Of a DNA stretch of 21,267 nucleotides, positions 1-11,650 are shown piece after piece (the first letter of the stretch is position 1; each line of letters starts with the position of its first letter). The notes below the pieces were generated by a model. The model made no database searches. It saw only the letters and a list, made by a program, of their open reading frames with translations, and had not been told where the DNA came from. The position numbers were made by a program, and so were the translations under genes. The stretch comes from CAZDHT01 sp964505325 (lineage in GTDB: Bacteria; Planctomycetota; PUPC01), in assembly GCA_964505325.1 (NCBI GenBank), contig CAZDHT010000064.1, positions 1 through 21,267 of the forward strand, given 5' to 3'.

Positions 1-1
1 T

Positions 2-1559
<1,558 letters not shown>

Positions 1560-1565
1560 ATCGCC

Positions 1566-1582
1566 ATCCGCCAAAGGCGGAT
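1566..1582 (-). other. Small hairpin just upstream of 16S
   Basis: ATCCGCC and GGCGGAT form a perfect 7-bp stem with a 3-nt loop a few bases before the mature 16S 5' end. It may belong to the precursor processing stalk, but its partner downstream of 16S lies outside the window. Confidence 0.4.
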
Positions 1583-1714
1583 TTTGATGAAGAGGTTGAT
1601 ACAAACCGCAACCCGGGCCGACTAAAGACCGGACTGCGGCAAGGTGATTGAGCATCACGCCCCTCAACGGGGCGCGAGAGCTCCACACTCGTCAACGCTG
1701 CACGCAGTATCCGA

Positions 1715-1762
1715 TTGTCAAAGAGCAAGAAAGAACGGCAGGCCGCCGCGCTGCGCGCGGCC
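1715..1762 (-). promoter_or_regulatory. rRNA leader antitermination site (boxB-like hairpin, then boxA)
   Basis: On the transcript strand, TGCTCTTTGACAA at 1727-1715 closely matches the bacterial rRNA boxA consensus (TGCTCTTTAACAA). It is preceded at 1762-1741 by a GC-rich self-complementary segment (GGCCGCGCGC...GCGGCC) in the position of boxB. The order promoter, boxB, boxA, 16S is the usual one for Nus-factor antitermination of rRNA operons. The boxA match is direct; calling the hairpin boxB is inference from its position. Confidence 0.7.
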
Positions 1763-1775
1763 ACCCAAGTACCTT

Positions 1776-1803
1776 ATTATACCCCCCCCTTCGCTATTGT
1801 CAA
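1776..1803 (-). promoter_or_regulatory. Consensus sigma70 promoter of the rRNA operon
   Basis: The minus strand reads TTGACA (1803-1798), a 16-bp spacer containing a run of eight G, then TATAAT (1781-1776). Both hexamers are perfect consensus. Transcription would start near 1769, giving a leader of about 210 nt before 16S. The promoter lies in the gap between the RND remnant and 16S, as expected for a strong rRNA promoter. Confidence 0.85.
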
Positions 1804-1851
1804 GGCTTATGGGCGGAGAATTTTCAGAATTCCTGTGCCGCCAACTCCCCC

Positions 1852-2774
1852 TCACCCCTCCTGTCCGCGCCCGTGCTCTTTGTTCCAGCAATACATTATC
1901 ATCGGAAGCACGGCGAGCATGCCGGTTCCAAACAACAGCAGGCCGAGCCACCCGTCGCCAATGCCCGTGTGCCGCTTGAATTCCTTGAAGGCACAGTAGA
2001 GGACGGGCGTGACGAACTCCGAGATGAGCACGACGAGCATTCCGCCGAAGACCGGCAGGGCCATGGGGACCATTACGTCGGCGCCGCGGCCGGTCGAGGT
2101 GAGCACCAGCAGCAGCGCCAGAATGGTGGTGGCCGAGGTCATCAGGCACGGCCGGATGCGGCGCACTGCTCCGGCGACCGTCGCGTCCCGGATGCCCTGT
2201 ACCGAATCGACCTCCTGCGCCGCAAAGCTCTGGTCCAGATACGTGGCGATGACCACGCCGTTGTCGGACGCGATGCCGAACAGCGCCAGGAACCCGACCC
2301 ACACGGCGACGCTCAGGTTGATGGTGTGCATGCCGAACAGCTCGCGCATCTCGACGCCGAACATTGCGACGTTTAGGAACCATGGCTGGGCGTAGAGCCA
2401 GATGAGCAGAAACCCGCCCGGCCACGCGACGGCGATCCCGCTGAACACGAGCAGCGTGGTCGGCACCGTGCGGAACTGCAAGTACAGGATCATGAAGATC
2501 ACGAACAGCGCGAGCGGGAGAACGATCGAGAGCGTCTTCTGCGCGCGCAGTTGGCTTTCGTATGTGCCGGCGAACGAGTATTTCACGCCCTTCGGCAGCA
2601 CGAGCTGGCCGGATTGTTTTTTCTGCTCGAGGAAACGCCGGCAGGGCTCGACGACGTCGACCTCCGCGTTGCCGTGTTCCATGTCGAACGTGACGTCTCC
2701 GACGAGACAGGTGTCTTCGCTCTTCACGCTCATCGGCCCGCGTCGGAACACGCTGTCGAGGTCTCGCAGGTTAG
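1852..2774 (-). pseudogene. C-terminal remnant of CusA-type RND heavy-metal efflux pump
   Basis: The readable product is the last ~300 residues of an inner-membrane RND pump of the heavy-metal efflux (CusA/CzcA) type. It contains the end of the periplasmic porter region (KSEDTCLVG...GVKYSFAGTYESQLRAQ), then hydrophobic segments (LPLALFVIFMILYLQF, LLVFSGIAVAWPGGFLL, VGFLALFGIASDNGVV). RRIRPCLMTSATTILALLL and a final helix before the stop at 1852 follow. Intact CusA proteins are about 1,000-1,100 residues, so roughly 70% is missing. The frame stays open back to the IS end at 2775 and then enters IS DNA; a GTG at 2751 is not a natural start. The missing N-terminal part is not on the far side of the IS. 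A remnant is the best reading; translation of the stump is unlikely to give a working pump. Confidence 0.85.
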
Positions 2775-3631
2775 TAACTGGACTTTTGCAGCTTCAAGAT
2801 AATGCCAAGACGGCGGTGATTCTCTTGTGGTCCCAGTTATGATTCGTTGCACGGTCGATGGCCCAGGCGATTGTCTTGCTGAGCACCTCCCGCAGCGAGG
2901 ACCGGCAAGCTTCGCCAATGGTCGCGGCGACGTTCCGAGCCGATTCACGCGCACAGCCCTGCCGCAACTCGGCCACGAGCAGACTGTGCGCGAGGATGAC
3001 GAGGTACATGTGCCGGGTCTGGCCCTCGCCGCTTCTCAACTGACAGTCACCCAGCCCGAGGTGTTGCTTCCCGTCCCGATGAAACGTTTCGGTGCCCGAC
3101 GTGCAGACGTAATTGGCGATCAGATAGTCGTGAGCGATCTTGTTCCTCTTCTCCGCGTGATCCCAAAACCAGCCGACGTCCTCGATGCATTTGCCGTCGT
3201 GGTCGATCAGAACGTTGTCGATGGCGATCACTCCTTGCCTCGAGTAGCGAGTCGACGGGGCCTTCTGGTGCCACGCCAAGCGAGCCTCGTTCAGCTGCTC
3301 CGGGTCCCACCCTACCTGCGTGATCCACCGGTTCAGGCACGACTGGTCCGTCGTCATCGCGAATTCCGCGTTGATGCCGGTGACTGTCTTGCGGCTTGCC
3401 ACCAGCAACCCCGTGAGGTATTCGCCGAAATGTACTCGTTCCGGCTCGTTCGCAAACAAGTGGCCAAATCGCTTGATTGCATTCTGCACAAGCGACGGGA
3501 ATTCCACGATTCCAGGCATAGTTCTCCCCGGCAACTTTTCTTCGAGGCCCTATGCATGTGGGTATCATCCTTTTCATCCCCAAAACTTGAGCAGTAATTT
3601 CGATAATTTGCTCTCTGGAAAAGTCCAGTCA
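2775..3631 (-). mobile_element. IS701-like insertion sequence, internally deleted (about 857 bp)
   Basis: The ends are inverted repeats: TAACTGGACTTTTGCAG at 2775-2791, and TGACTGGACTTTTCCAG read on the minus strand from 3631 to 3615, matching at 15 of 17 positions. A transposase frame fills the interior. The left flank is TTAG (2771-2774), which fits the YTAR target-site preference known for IS701 elements. The right flank is GAAG (3632-3635), so there is no matching target duplication and one flank has been lost or rearranged. The element is shorter than a typical IS701 because its transposase gene has an internal deletion. It interrupts the RND pump gene. The family assignment rests on transposase similarity recalled from the family. 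Confidence 0.75.
2794..3519 (-). pseudogene. IS701-family transposase with in-frame internal deletion
   Basis: The predicted 241-residue product begins like IS701-type DDE transposases: HFGEYLTGLLVASRKTVTG, TTDQSCLNRW, then AIDNVLIDHDGKCIEDVGWF with the first catalytic Asp. After NYVCTSG (about 3097) it jumps directly to TETFHRDGKQHLGLGDCQLR, which belongs to the C-terminal third. Family members have roughly 150 or more residues between these points, including the second catalytic Asp, so the protein should be inactive. The frame is kept across the junction. The start at 3519 is preferred over the ATG at 3534 because GGGGAGA lies five bases upstream and the family N-terminus resembles MPGIVEFP. 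A full-length copy elsewhere in the genome could still mobilise the element. Confidence 0.75.
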
Positions 3632-3750
3632 GAAGCGGAACCAGCGACGCGTCCCTTTCCGAGGCCATGGGCCTCGGCTACAGAAAGCCAGCCCGTCTCT
3701 GCTTTCCTTTGATTACATGGGCCTCAATAATCCAGTGCGCGTGCGGCGCC
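3632..3750. other. Short intergenic gap with a repeat fragment
   Basis: No gene is seen. It contains a small palindrome (GAGGCC-ATG-GGCCTC, 3661-3675) overlapping a 28-bp segment at 3666-3693. That segment recurs with one mismatch in inverse orientation inside the large duplicated block (17369-17396 and 18938-18965). It is DNA between the IS and the next gene and may mark the rearrangement that removed the rest of the RND pump. Confidence 0.6.
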
Positions 3751-4257
3751 TTATCCGCTCAGCGCGGCGAGCTGCTGGGTCAGACTGGCGATGTGGCCCA
3801 TCTCTTCACGGATGATATTGTCCAGCTTCTCCCACCCAAGGCCGGGAGGCATCGCCTCCTTGATCCCGAGATAGAAGACGACGGACTCTTTCTCGAGGCC
3901 GATCGCGATCTGGAGGATGCTGGGCAATGAGGTATCCTCCGAGACGTCCGCGGCCGGGTCGCCCTTCAAGTCGAAGACCCGTCCCTCGGCGACCGCCCGG
4001 AGGTACAGAGCCGCCTGGTTTTCGCCGTCGGCATCAAAAAACTTCGGCAGCCATTTCGGGTCCTCCCTCCGCAGGTCGTCTCGCATGGCGGCGAACACCC
4101 GCTCGTGCCGGTCTTCCATGTCGGCCAGTTCCACCAGCAGGTTGCGCGCCCCCGGGTCCCCGGCGACCTGGGCCGACCGGCGGTAGAACTTCGCGCCGTT
4201 CCGCTCGATCTGCTCCGCGATCTCAAACACTTCGTCCGCGTTGAACTGCTCCGCCAT
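3751..4257 (-). CDS. Ferritin-like di-iron protein (rubrerythrin-type fold, no rubredoxin domain)
   Basis: A 168-residue cytosolic protein with the four-helix di-iron pattern: EIAEQIERNGAKFY (Glu15/Glu18), LADMEDRHERVF (Glu48, His51), LEKESVVFY (Glu122/Glu124) and IIREEMGHIASL (Glu152, His155). It probably binds iron or reduces peroxide, but there is no C-terminal rubredoxin domain, so an outside electron donor would be needed. The ATG at 4257 is preferred to upstream ATGs because AAGGAG sits seven bases before it and the family pattern begins there. It is the last gene of the minus-strand series, 49 bp after the DUF255 gene. It is related to, but distinct from, the ferritin-like gene at 12218. 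Confidence 0.85.
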   Translation of the reverse strand: MAEQFNADEVFEIAEQIERNGAKFYRRSAQVAGDPGARNLLVELADMEDRHERVFAAMRDDLRREDPKWLPKFFDADGENQAALYLRAVAEGRVFDLKGDPAADVSEDTSLPSILQIAIGLEKESVVFYLGIKEAMPPGLGWEKLDNIIREEMGHIASLTQQLAALSG

Positions 4258-4306
4258 AATCTCACTCCTTCTTTTTGCCCCACGCCCCAGAACGTTTGCG
4301 TTCAGC

Positions 4307-6535
<2,229 letters not shown>

Positions 6536-6617
6536 CGGACCGGTTCCGTCCTCCCCGGGCCCCGGCCAGAAACGCTGTCGGGTGACATGTCCGCCGAACG
6601 AGAAGCTCGATAATCTC

Positions 6618-7406
6618 TCACTTCAATAGAAACAGGCTGACGGCCATCACCGCCATGCCCGCGATGACGCCGACGATGGGCATGTGCTCGCTTCCGAACG
6701 ACTTGGCGGCGGGGATCAGTTCGTCCAGGGAGATGGCCACCATGATCCCGGCGACCGCCGCCAGCACGCACCCGAACACCACCGGAGTCAAGAACGGGAA
6801 GAGGACGGCGCCGGCGACGAGGGCTCCCACCGGTTCGCTGACCCCCGACAGGAACGACCAGAAGAACGCCTTGCGGCGGCTTCCGGTCGCCGCGTAGATG
6901 GGAGCCGACACGGCCAGGCCCTCGGGGATGTTGTGGATGGCGATGGCCACGGCGATGGCGATGCCCGTGTTGACTTCCTGCAGCGTGCCGACGAACGTCG
7001 CCATGCCCTCGGGGAAGTTGTGGATCCCGATCCCCAGCGCGACCAGCATCCCGGTCCGGGCCAGCCCGGCGGTGTGCGCCCCGGCGGGATGATCGTGCTG
7101 GCCGACGTATTCGTGCGGCACCAACACGTCGATCAGGAAGTACACCGTCATCCCGGCGAAGAACGCGAGGTGGGCCCAGGCAAACCCGGCCGCCTCAGCC
7201 CCGAGGGCCTTGCCCAGTTCCTCGATGCTGCCGGGAAGCAGCTCGACGAACGAAACCAGAATCATCACCCCCGCCGAGAAGCCGAGCGTGAACCCCAGGA
7301 ACTTGGCGCCGGGCTTCCGGACCGCCAGACCGAGAACACTCCCGATGGTCGTCGCCAGGCCCGCCCCGGTGGTCAGCAGGAGTGCCGTTCCGAAATCACC
7401 CTCCAT
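6618..7406 (-). CDS. ZIP-family divalent metal transporter (ZupT-like)
   Basis: A 262-residue integral membrane protein with about eight hydrophobic segments. Two ZIP signature motifs are present: HNFPEG (129-134) and HNIPEG (158-163), in the helices that form the metal site, and a His-rich loop (HEYVGQHDHPAGAH) lies before them. The family moves Zn, Fe or Mn into the cytoplasm. The ATG at 7406 is chosen because AGGAG lies seven bases upstream; it overlaps the zwf stop by 11 bp (ATGGAGGGTGA), implying translational coupling. A start at 7421 is possible but lacks this spacing. With the ferritins nearby, iron or manganese uptake is a reasonable guess; substrate cannot be read from the sequence. 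Confidence 0.92.
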   Translation of the reverse strand: MEGDFGTALLLTTGAGLATTIGSVLGLAVRKPGAKFLGFTLGFSAGVMILVSFVELLPGSIEELGKALGAEAAGFAWAHLAFFAGMTVYFLIDVLVPHEYVGQHDHPAGAHTAGLARTGMLVALGIGIHNFPEGMATFVGTLQEVNTGIAIAVAIAIHNIPEGLAVSAPIYAATGSRRKAFFWSFLSGVSEPVGALVAGAVLFPFLTPVVFGCVLAAVAGIMVAISLDELIPAAKSFGSEHMPIVGVIAGMAVMAVSLFLLK

Positions 7407-8952
7407 GATCCGGCTCCTCACAGGGCTTGCCGCCGCGCCGTCGGGTCAGGTACCAGGCCCGCCCGTCGGCGGAGATCAGGTCGTCGGCCTCCCGCGGGCC
7501 CCATGTGCCGGCGGGATAGACGGAGAGCTTTCCGCCGTCCTGGGCGGCGCAGCCGTCGACGAGCGGAGCGACAAACGTCCACGCCGCCTCCACCTCGTCG
7601 CTGCGGGTGAACAGGGTGGCATCGCCGAGCGCCGCGTCGAGCAAGAGGCGATGATATGCCTCAGGGGGGCTTTCCCCGAACGCGCTGCCGTAGCCGAAAT
7701 CCATTCGAAACGGATCGATCCTCATCGCGGGCCCCGGCACCTTGACCTGGAACCGAAGTGATATCCCCTCGTTGGGCTGGATTCGGATCGCCAGGATGTT
7801 CGGCTCCATGGGACCGATCGGCGGGGCGTTGAACAGCACCTGCGGGACCGCCTTGAAGTGGACCGATATCTCCGTGATCCGCGCCGGGAGGCGCTTGCCC
7901 GTCCGCATGTAGAACGGGACACCGGCCCACCGCCAGTTGTCGATCAGCGCCTTGAACGCGACAAACGTCTCGGTGCGGGAGCCGGGCGCGACGCCGCCCT
8001 CTTCCAGATAACCGGGGACCGACTCGCCCAGGCAGGTCCCCCCGGCATACTGGCCCCGGACCACCTCGCTGGCAATACATTCGGGCGGGATGGGGCGCAG
8101 CGCCCGGAGCACCTTGACCTTCTCGTCACGGACGGTGAGCGGGGCGAGCGTGCCGGGCGCTTCCATCGCCACCAGGCACAGCAGGTGCATCATGTGGTTC
8201 TGGACGATGTCGCGGAGAGCGCCGGCCTGTTCGTAGTACGCCCCACGGCCCTCCATGCCGAGTGTCTCGCTGACCGTGATCTGCACATGATCGACGTATT
8301 TCTGGTTCCAGATGGGTTCGAAGATGCTGTTGGCGAAACGGAGCACGAGAATGTTTTGCACCGTCTCCTTGCCGAGGTAGTGATCGATGCGGAAGATCTG
8401 ATCCTCGGCGAACGCCGTCGCGAGCCGCCTGTTCAGCGCCCGCGCCGTCGCCAGGTCCCGCCCGAAGGGCTTCTCGACGATGACCCTCGACCACGCCCCG
8501 TCCCCGCCGCCCGGCCGCGCGAGGCCGGAATCCCGCAGTTGATCAATAACCGCCTGGATCGAAGCTGGCTGCACCGCGAGATAAAAGAGACAGTTGCCGA
8601 CCGCGCCCTCCCTGGCGAGACGTTCGCGCAGCGAACGAAAGCCTTCCGCATCCTCGAAGGTCGACCGATGGTAGCGGAGCCTTCCGGCGAACTCCGCCCA
8701 TGTGGCCTGATCGACCGGTCCGTGGTCCGGAAGGGTTTCGAGCGCCTCGCGCACCTCGGCGCGGAAACTCTCGTCGGTCTTCTCGCGCCGGGCAAAGCCG
8801 ATCACCGAGAAGTCGTCCGGCAACAGCCCCTCGCGGAACAGACTGTACACGGCCGGAATGAGCTTGCGGCGCGTCAGGTCCCCGGAGGCGCCGAAAATGA
8901 CCAGCGTGAACGGGTCCGGTGTATTGTTCTGGCCTGTCAGCTTCTGTGCCAT
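7396..8952 (-). CDS. zwf: Glucose-6-phosphate 1-dehydrogenase
   Basis: A 518-residue cytosolic enzyme that oxidises glucose 6-phosphate to 6-phosphogluconolactone and makes NADPH, the first step of the oxidative pentose phosphate pathway. The nucleotide-binding start is FGASGDLTRRKL (20-31), EKPFG is at 160-164, and the substrate-binding catalytic motif RIDHYLGK is at 188-195. Length is normal for the family. It starts 15 bp after korB and overlaps the ZIP gene, so it appears to be in one operon with the 2-oxoacid oxidoreductase. No 6-phosphogluconolactonase or gnd gene is in the window. NADPH for thioredoxin- or rubredoxin-based peroxide reduction would fit the neighbourhood; that link is inference. 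Confidence 0.97.
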   Translation of the reverse strand: MAQKLTGQNNTPDPFTLVIFGASGDLTRRKLIPAVYSLFREGLLPDDFSVIGFARREKTDESFRAEVREALETLPDHGPVDQATWAEFAGRLRYHRSTFEDAEGFRSLRERLAREGAVGNCLFYLAVQPASIQAVIDQLRDSGLARPGGGDGAWSRVIVEKPFGRDLATARALNRRLATAFAEDQIFRIDHYLGKETVQNILVLRFANSIFEPIWNQKYVDHVQITVSETLGMEGRGAYYEQAGALRDIVQNHMMHLLCLVAMEAPGTLAPLTVRDEKVKVLRALRPIPPECIASEVVRGQYAGGTCLGESVPGYLEEGGVAPGSRTETFVAFKALIDNWRWAGVPFYMRTGKRLPARITEISVHFKAVPQVLFNAPPIGPMEPNILAIRIQPNEGISLRFQVKVPGPAMRIDPFRMDFGYGSAFGESPPEAYHRLLLDAALGDATLFTRSDEVEAAWTFVAPLVDGCAAQDGGKLSVYPAGTWGPREADDLISADGRAWYLTRRRGGKPCEEPDHGG

Positions 8953-8967
8953 CGGCCGGGCTTCCTT

Positions 8968-9783
8968 CTAAACGCTTTCGGCCTGCTCACAAAGCGTTTT
9001 CTCCGCAAGGGCAGGAAGCTGCGACTCAAAGCTCTTTCTGCGGCCGCGGTAGATCACGCCGATCGGAATCTCGTCGCCCCACTGGAGCGCCAACCGCAAC
9101 GCTTCATCTCTGTCGAATGGATCGTGCGAGTCGCCGATTGGCTTTACCCGGTCGCGATACCACCGGTGGGTGTTGACCTTGTTGAACGACTGGCACGGCT
9201 GAAGAATGTCCACAAGTGCGAGCCCGTCCTTGTGGCGCAGGGCGGCGGCCATGATTTCCAGCAAGTGCTCTGGTGTGCCCGCGAACGAGCGCGCCACGAA
9301 CGAGCAGTCCTCAATGATGGCCAGCGCCAGCGGATTGAACGGCTGGAGGATGACGCCGTGGGTCTGAATCTTCGTCACGAAGCCGATGTCGGAAGTCGGC
9401 GAGGCCTGGCCCTTTGTCAAGCCGTAGACCTGGTTGTTGTGTACGAAGAGCTTCACGCCAACGTTCCGCCGGATGGCATGTATCAGGTGATTGCCGCCTT
9501 CACCGTACATGTCGCCGTCGCCGCTGGTGACAACGACTTCGAGCTTGTGGTTGGCGATTTTGATGCCCGTGGCCGCGGGCAGCGCTCGCCCGTGGAGACC
9601 GTTGAAAACGTTGGCACGGGTGTAGTGAGGCAGCTTGGCCGCCTGGCCGATGCCGGAGACGAGCACGAGGCCCCTTCGGTCGATCCCTGCGCCGTCGATG
9701 GCCTTGTCGAGCGTCTTGAGTATCGAGAAATTGCCGCAACCCGGACACCACGCCGGTGTGCTGCCTGGCCACTGTTCTATCAT
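8968..9783 (-). CDS. korB: 2-oxoacid:ferredoxin oxidoreductase, beta subunit
   Basis: A 271-residue thiamine-diphosphate subunit. The N-terminus carries WCPGCGNFS (Cys13, Cys16), typical of beta subunits that hold a 4Fe-4S cluster with a further Cys. The thiamine-binding motif is GDGDMYGEGGNHL (88-100) followed by FVHNNQVYGLTKGQ. With the alpha/gamma subunit it decarboxylates a 2-oxoacid, most likely 2-oxoglutarate, to the acyl-CoA and reduces ferredoxin. The ATG overlaps the korA stop by four bases (ATGA), so the two are translated together. The exact substrate (2-oxoglutarate or another 2-oxoacid) cannot be fixed from sequence alone. Confidence 0.95.
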   Translation of the reverse strand: MIEQWPGSTPAWCPGCGNFSILKTLDKAIDGAGIDRRGLVLVSGIGQAAKLPHYTRANVFNGLHGRALPAATGIKIANHKLEVVVTSGDGDMYGEGGNHLIHAIRRNVGVKLFVHNNQVYGLTKGQASPTSDIGFVTKIQTHGVILQPFNPLALAIIEDCSFVARSFAGTPEHLLEIMAAALRHKDGLALVDILQPCQSFNKVNTHRWYRDRVKPIGDSHDPFDRDEALRLALQWGDEIPIGVIYRGRRKSFESQLPALAEKTLCEQAESV

Positions 9784-11450
9784 TGGGCAACCCTCGCAGC
9801 TATTCCTTCGCCTGTGAAGGGCATGCCGTCGTAGCGCAAGATGGACTCGTGCTCATCGAGCGCACCGCTTGCACGCAGGATCGATGCGAACTGCCCCGTG
9901 GCATTGCCCTCGACGGTGATGACCCTTTTCGCTTCGCCCTCTCGCAAGAGCGAACGGACAGCCCGGACGGCCAACGGCCACACCTGTGCGAAGTGAACCA
10001 TGGCGGCAGACTTCCCTTCGGCGTTCAGGATGTCAACGGCCTCGCGACACGGGCCGTAGGTTGAGCCCCACGCTACAAGCAGGGTGCCGGCGCCGCTCGG
10101 GCCGTAGTGTTCGGGCGGCATGGCCTCGGCGATCAGCCCTTCAATCTTGGCAAGCCGCTTGTCCTGGAGGCGCATTCGTACGTTGAGATCCTCGGTAATG
10201 TGACCGTCCTCGGTGTGCTCGTCGGAGTCGCAGACGACAAACGGCCCGGTCCCCGGCAGTGCGCGTGGAGAGATTCCGCTGGGCGTCACCGCGTAGCGGA
10301 CGTAGTCGTCCGGCGGCTCGGCCAAGATATGCCGGTCGACAGGCCGCAGCGATGTGTCCAGCGGCGGGGCGTTCTTCTGAACGTCCGCGAGGAACTGGTC
10401 GATGAGCAAGATGGCGGGCGTCTGGAATTTGTGCGCGGTCTCGATCGCGCGCCGAGTGAGTTCGTAGGCCTGTTGTGGCGTGCCCGGTGCGAACAACGCT
10501 CGCGGGAATTCCCCGTGTCCCGCGTGGACCGCGAAACCCAAGTCCTCTTGCCCCGTACGTGTTGGCAGTCCGGTGGCCGGGCCTGGGCGCTGTGCCAGCA
10601 GGACAAAGACTGGAAGCTCCATCATTCCCGCCAGCGACAGGCCCTCGCACATCAGTGCGAAGCCGCCGCCGCTTGTCGTTGTCATGGCCGGCACTCCCGC
10701 GTACGTGGCGCCGCACACCATGTTGATCGCTGCGATCTCGTCTTCGGCCTGCTCCACCACGATGCCGTACTCGTCGGCCAGGCCCGCGAAAACCGTAAAT
10801 GTGCCGGTCGCGGGCGTCATGGGATACGAGGCCACGAGTTTCACGCCCGCGGTCGCGGCGGCAAGGCCCACGGCCTGGCTGCCGTTGTACACGGTGCCGG
10901 GTGCGCCGCTGCTCTTCGGCGCATCGTCCAGCGCCGGTATCAAAGCTGCAAGCTCGGCCCCGCGCCGGGCGCACAGGATGTTGCCCTCGACAACCTGCTC
11001 GCCCTTCTTCTCGAACTGCACGGAGAGGTAGTCGCACAACTCGTCCAGTCCGCATCCGAGCAGGTTGAAAATCGCTCCGGCCGCAACGGTGTTCGCCATT
11101 TGCGCCGAGCCGGTGAGCTGTTTCGCTGTCTTCGAGAGTTCAATCGAGATGACGCCATCGCTGCCTGCACCGTCGAGGAGCACCACGCCGCGTCCAGTTA
11201 CCTCGTGGCGCAGTGGGTCGAGTACGTCGGAATTGAGTGCCACGAGCACGTCGGCCTTTTCTTTGCCCGAGAACATCTCGTTGTCGCCGACGCGGACGTC
11301 GAACCAGTTCAGCCCGCCTCGTATCCTCGACATGTAACTCTGGGTCGCGAAGACGTGGAGCCCGACACGCGCGAACGCGCCGGCGAGCAGGTTCCCCGTC
11401 GTCTGCACGCCTTGGCCGGCTTCACCCGCGATCCTTATGGTCAGGTCCAT
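9780..11450 (-). CDS. korA: 2-oxoacid:ferredoxin oxidoreductase, fused gamma-alpha subunit
   Basis: A 556-residue protein in which a gamma domain (about 1-180; AGEAGQGVQTTGNLLAGAF, SYMSRIRGG) is fused to the alpha subunit. The alpha part carries GSQAVGLAAATAG, ASYPMTPATGTF, EQAEDEIAAINM and TTTSGGGFALMCEGLSLAG. This two-gene arrangement is standard for KorAB-type enzymes in many anaerobes. The subunit binds thiamine diphosphate and CoA at the interface with KorB. No dedicated ferredoxin gene is adjacent. No clear Shine-Dalgarno sequence precedes the ATG at 11450. It sits 9 bp after a truncated flavin-reductase-like frame. Confidence 0.95.
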   Translation of the reverse strand: MDLTIRIAGEAGQGVQTTGNLLAGAFARVGLHVFATQSYMSRIRGGLNWFDVRVGDNEMFSGKEKADVLVALNSDVLDPLRHEVTGRGVVLLDGAGSDGVISIELSKTAKQLTGSAQMANTVAAGAIFNLLGCGLDELCDYLSVQFEKKGEQVVEGNILCARRGAELAALIPALDDAPKSSGAPGTVYNGSQAVGLAAATAGVKLVASYPMTPATGTFTVFAGLADEYGIVVEQAEDEIAAINMVCGATYAGVPAMTTTSGGGFALMCEGLSLAGMMELPVFVLLAQRPGPATGLPTRTGQEDLGFAVHAGHGEFPRALFAPGTPQQAYELTRRAIETAHKFQTPAILLIDQFLADVQKNAPPLDTSLRPVDRHILAEPPDDYVRYAVTPSGISPRALPGTGPFVVCDSDEHTEDGHITEDLNVRMRLQDKRLAKIEGLIAEAMPPEHYGPSGAGTLLVAWGSTYGPCREAVDILNAEGKSAAMVHFAQVWPLAVRAVRSLLREGEAKRVITVEGNATGQFASILRASGALDEHESILRYDGMPFTGEGIAARVAQ

Positions 11451-11459
11451 TCTAATGCT

Positions 11460-11609
11460 TCAAAGCGGCCATTCACGTGCGCGGTCGGACCGTTGCGGAG
11501 GCCCGGCAGGTCGGCTTCGTGGGAAGCTTTCGCCACGATGTGAAGCGACGACATACACGCCATAGTTGAGGGAGAAGAACGCCTCGCTGTCTACACCGTT
11601 CCCGGCCAT
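11460..11609 (-). pseudogene. N-terminal remnant of a flavin-reductase-like protein (49 codons)
   Basis: The frame starts at an ATG preceded by GGAGA nine bases upstream and reads DSEAFFSLNYGVYVVASH. This closely resembles the start of flavin-reductase-like FMN proteins, such as those fused to rubredoxin in anaerobes (ALYxLSYGLYVVTS). After about residue 29 the text becomes arginine- and proline-rich (PRSRPAGPPQ) and stops, without the expected NGQxANTVFQV segment. It is therefore probably a truncated gene. Such a protein would shuttle electrons to rubredoxin and rubrerythrin, which fits the neighbouring genes. The similarity is recalled, not computed, and covers fewer than 30 residues. Confidence 0.45.
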
Positions 11610-11650
11610 CAAGCATCTCCACCGACTTTATCGCGATTCCGCCCGCGAGC

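Noticed and set aside
7858..9834. Long plus-strand open frame opposite zwf and korB
   Set aside because: It spans two well-identified minus-strand genes and shows no domain of its own.
11441..11554. A 37-codon frame overlapping the korA start, as a small coupled gene
   Set aside because: It lies out of frame within the flavin-reductase-like remnant, has no clear ribosome-binding site and no recognisable sequence.
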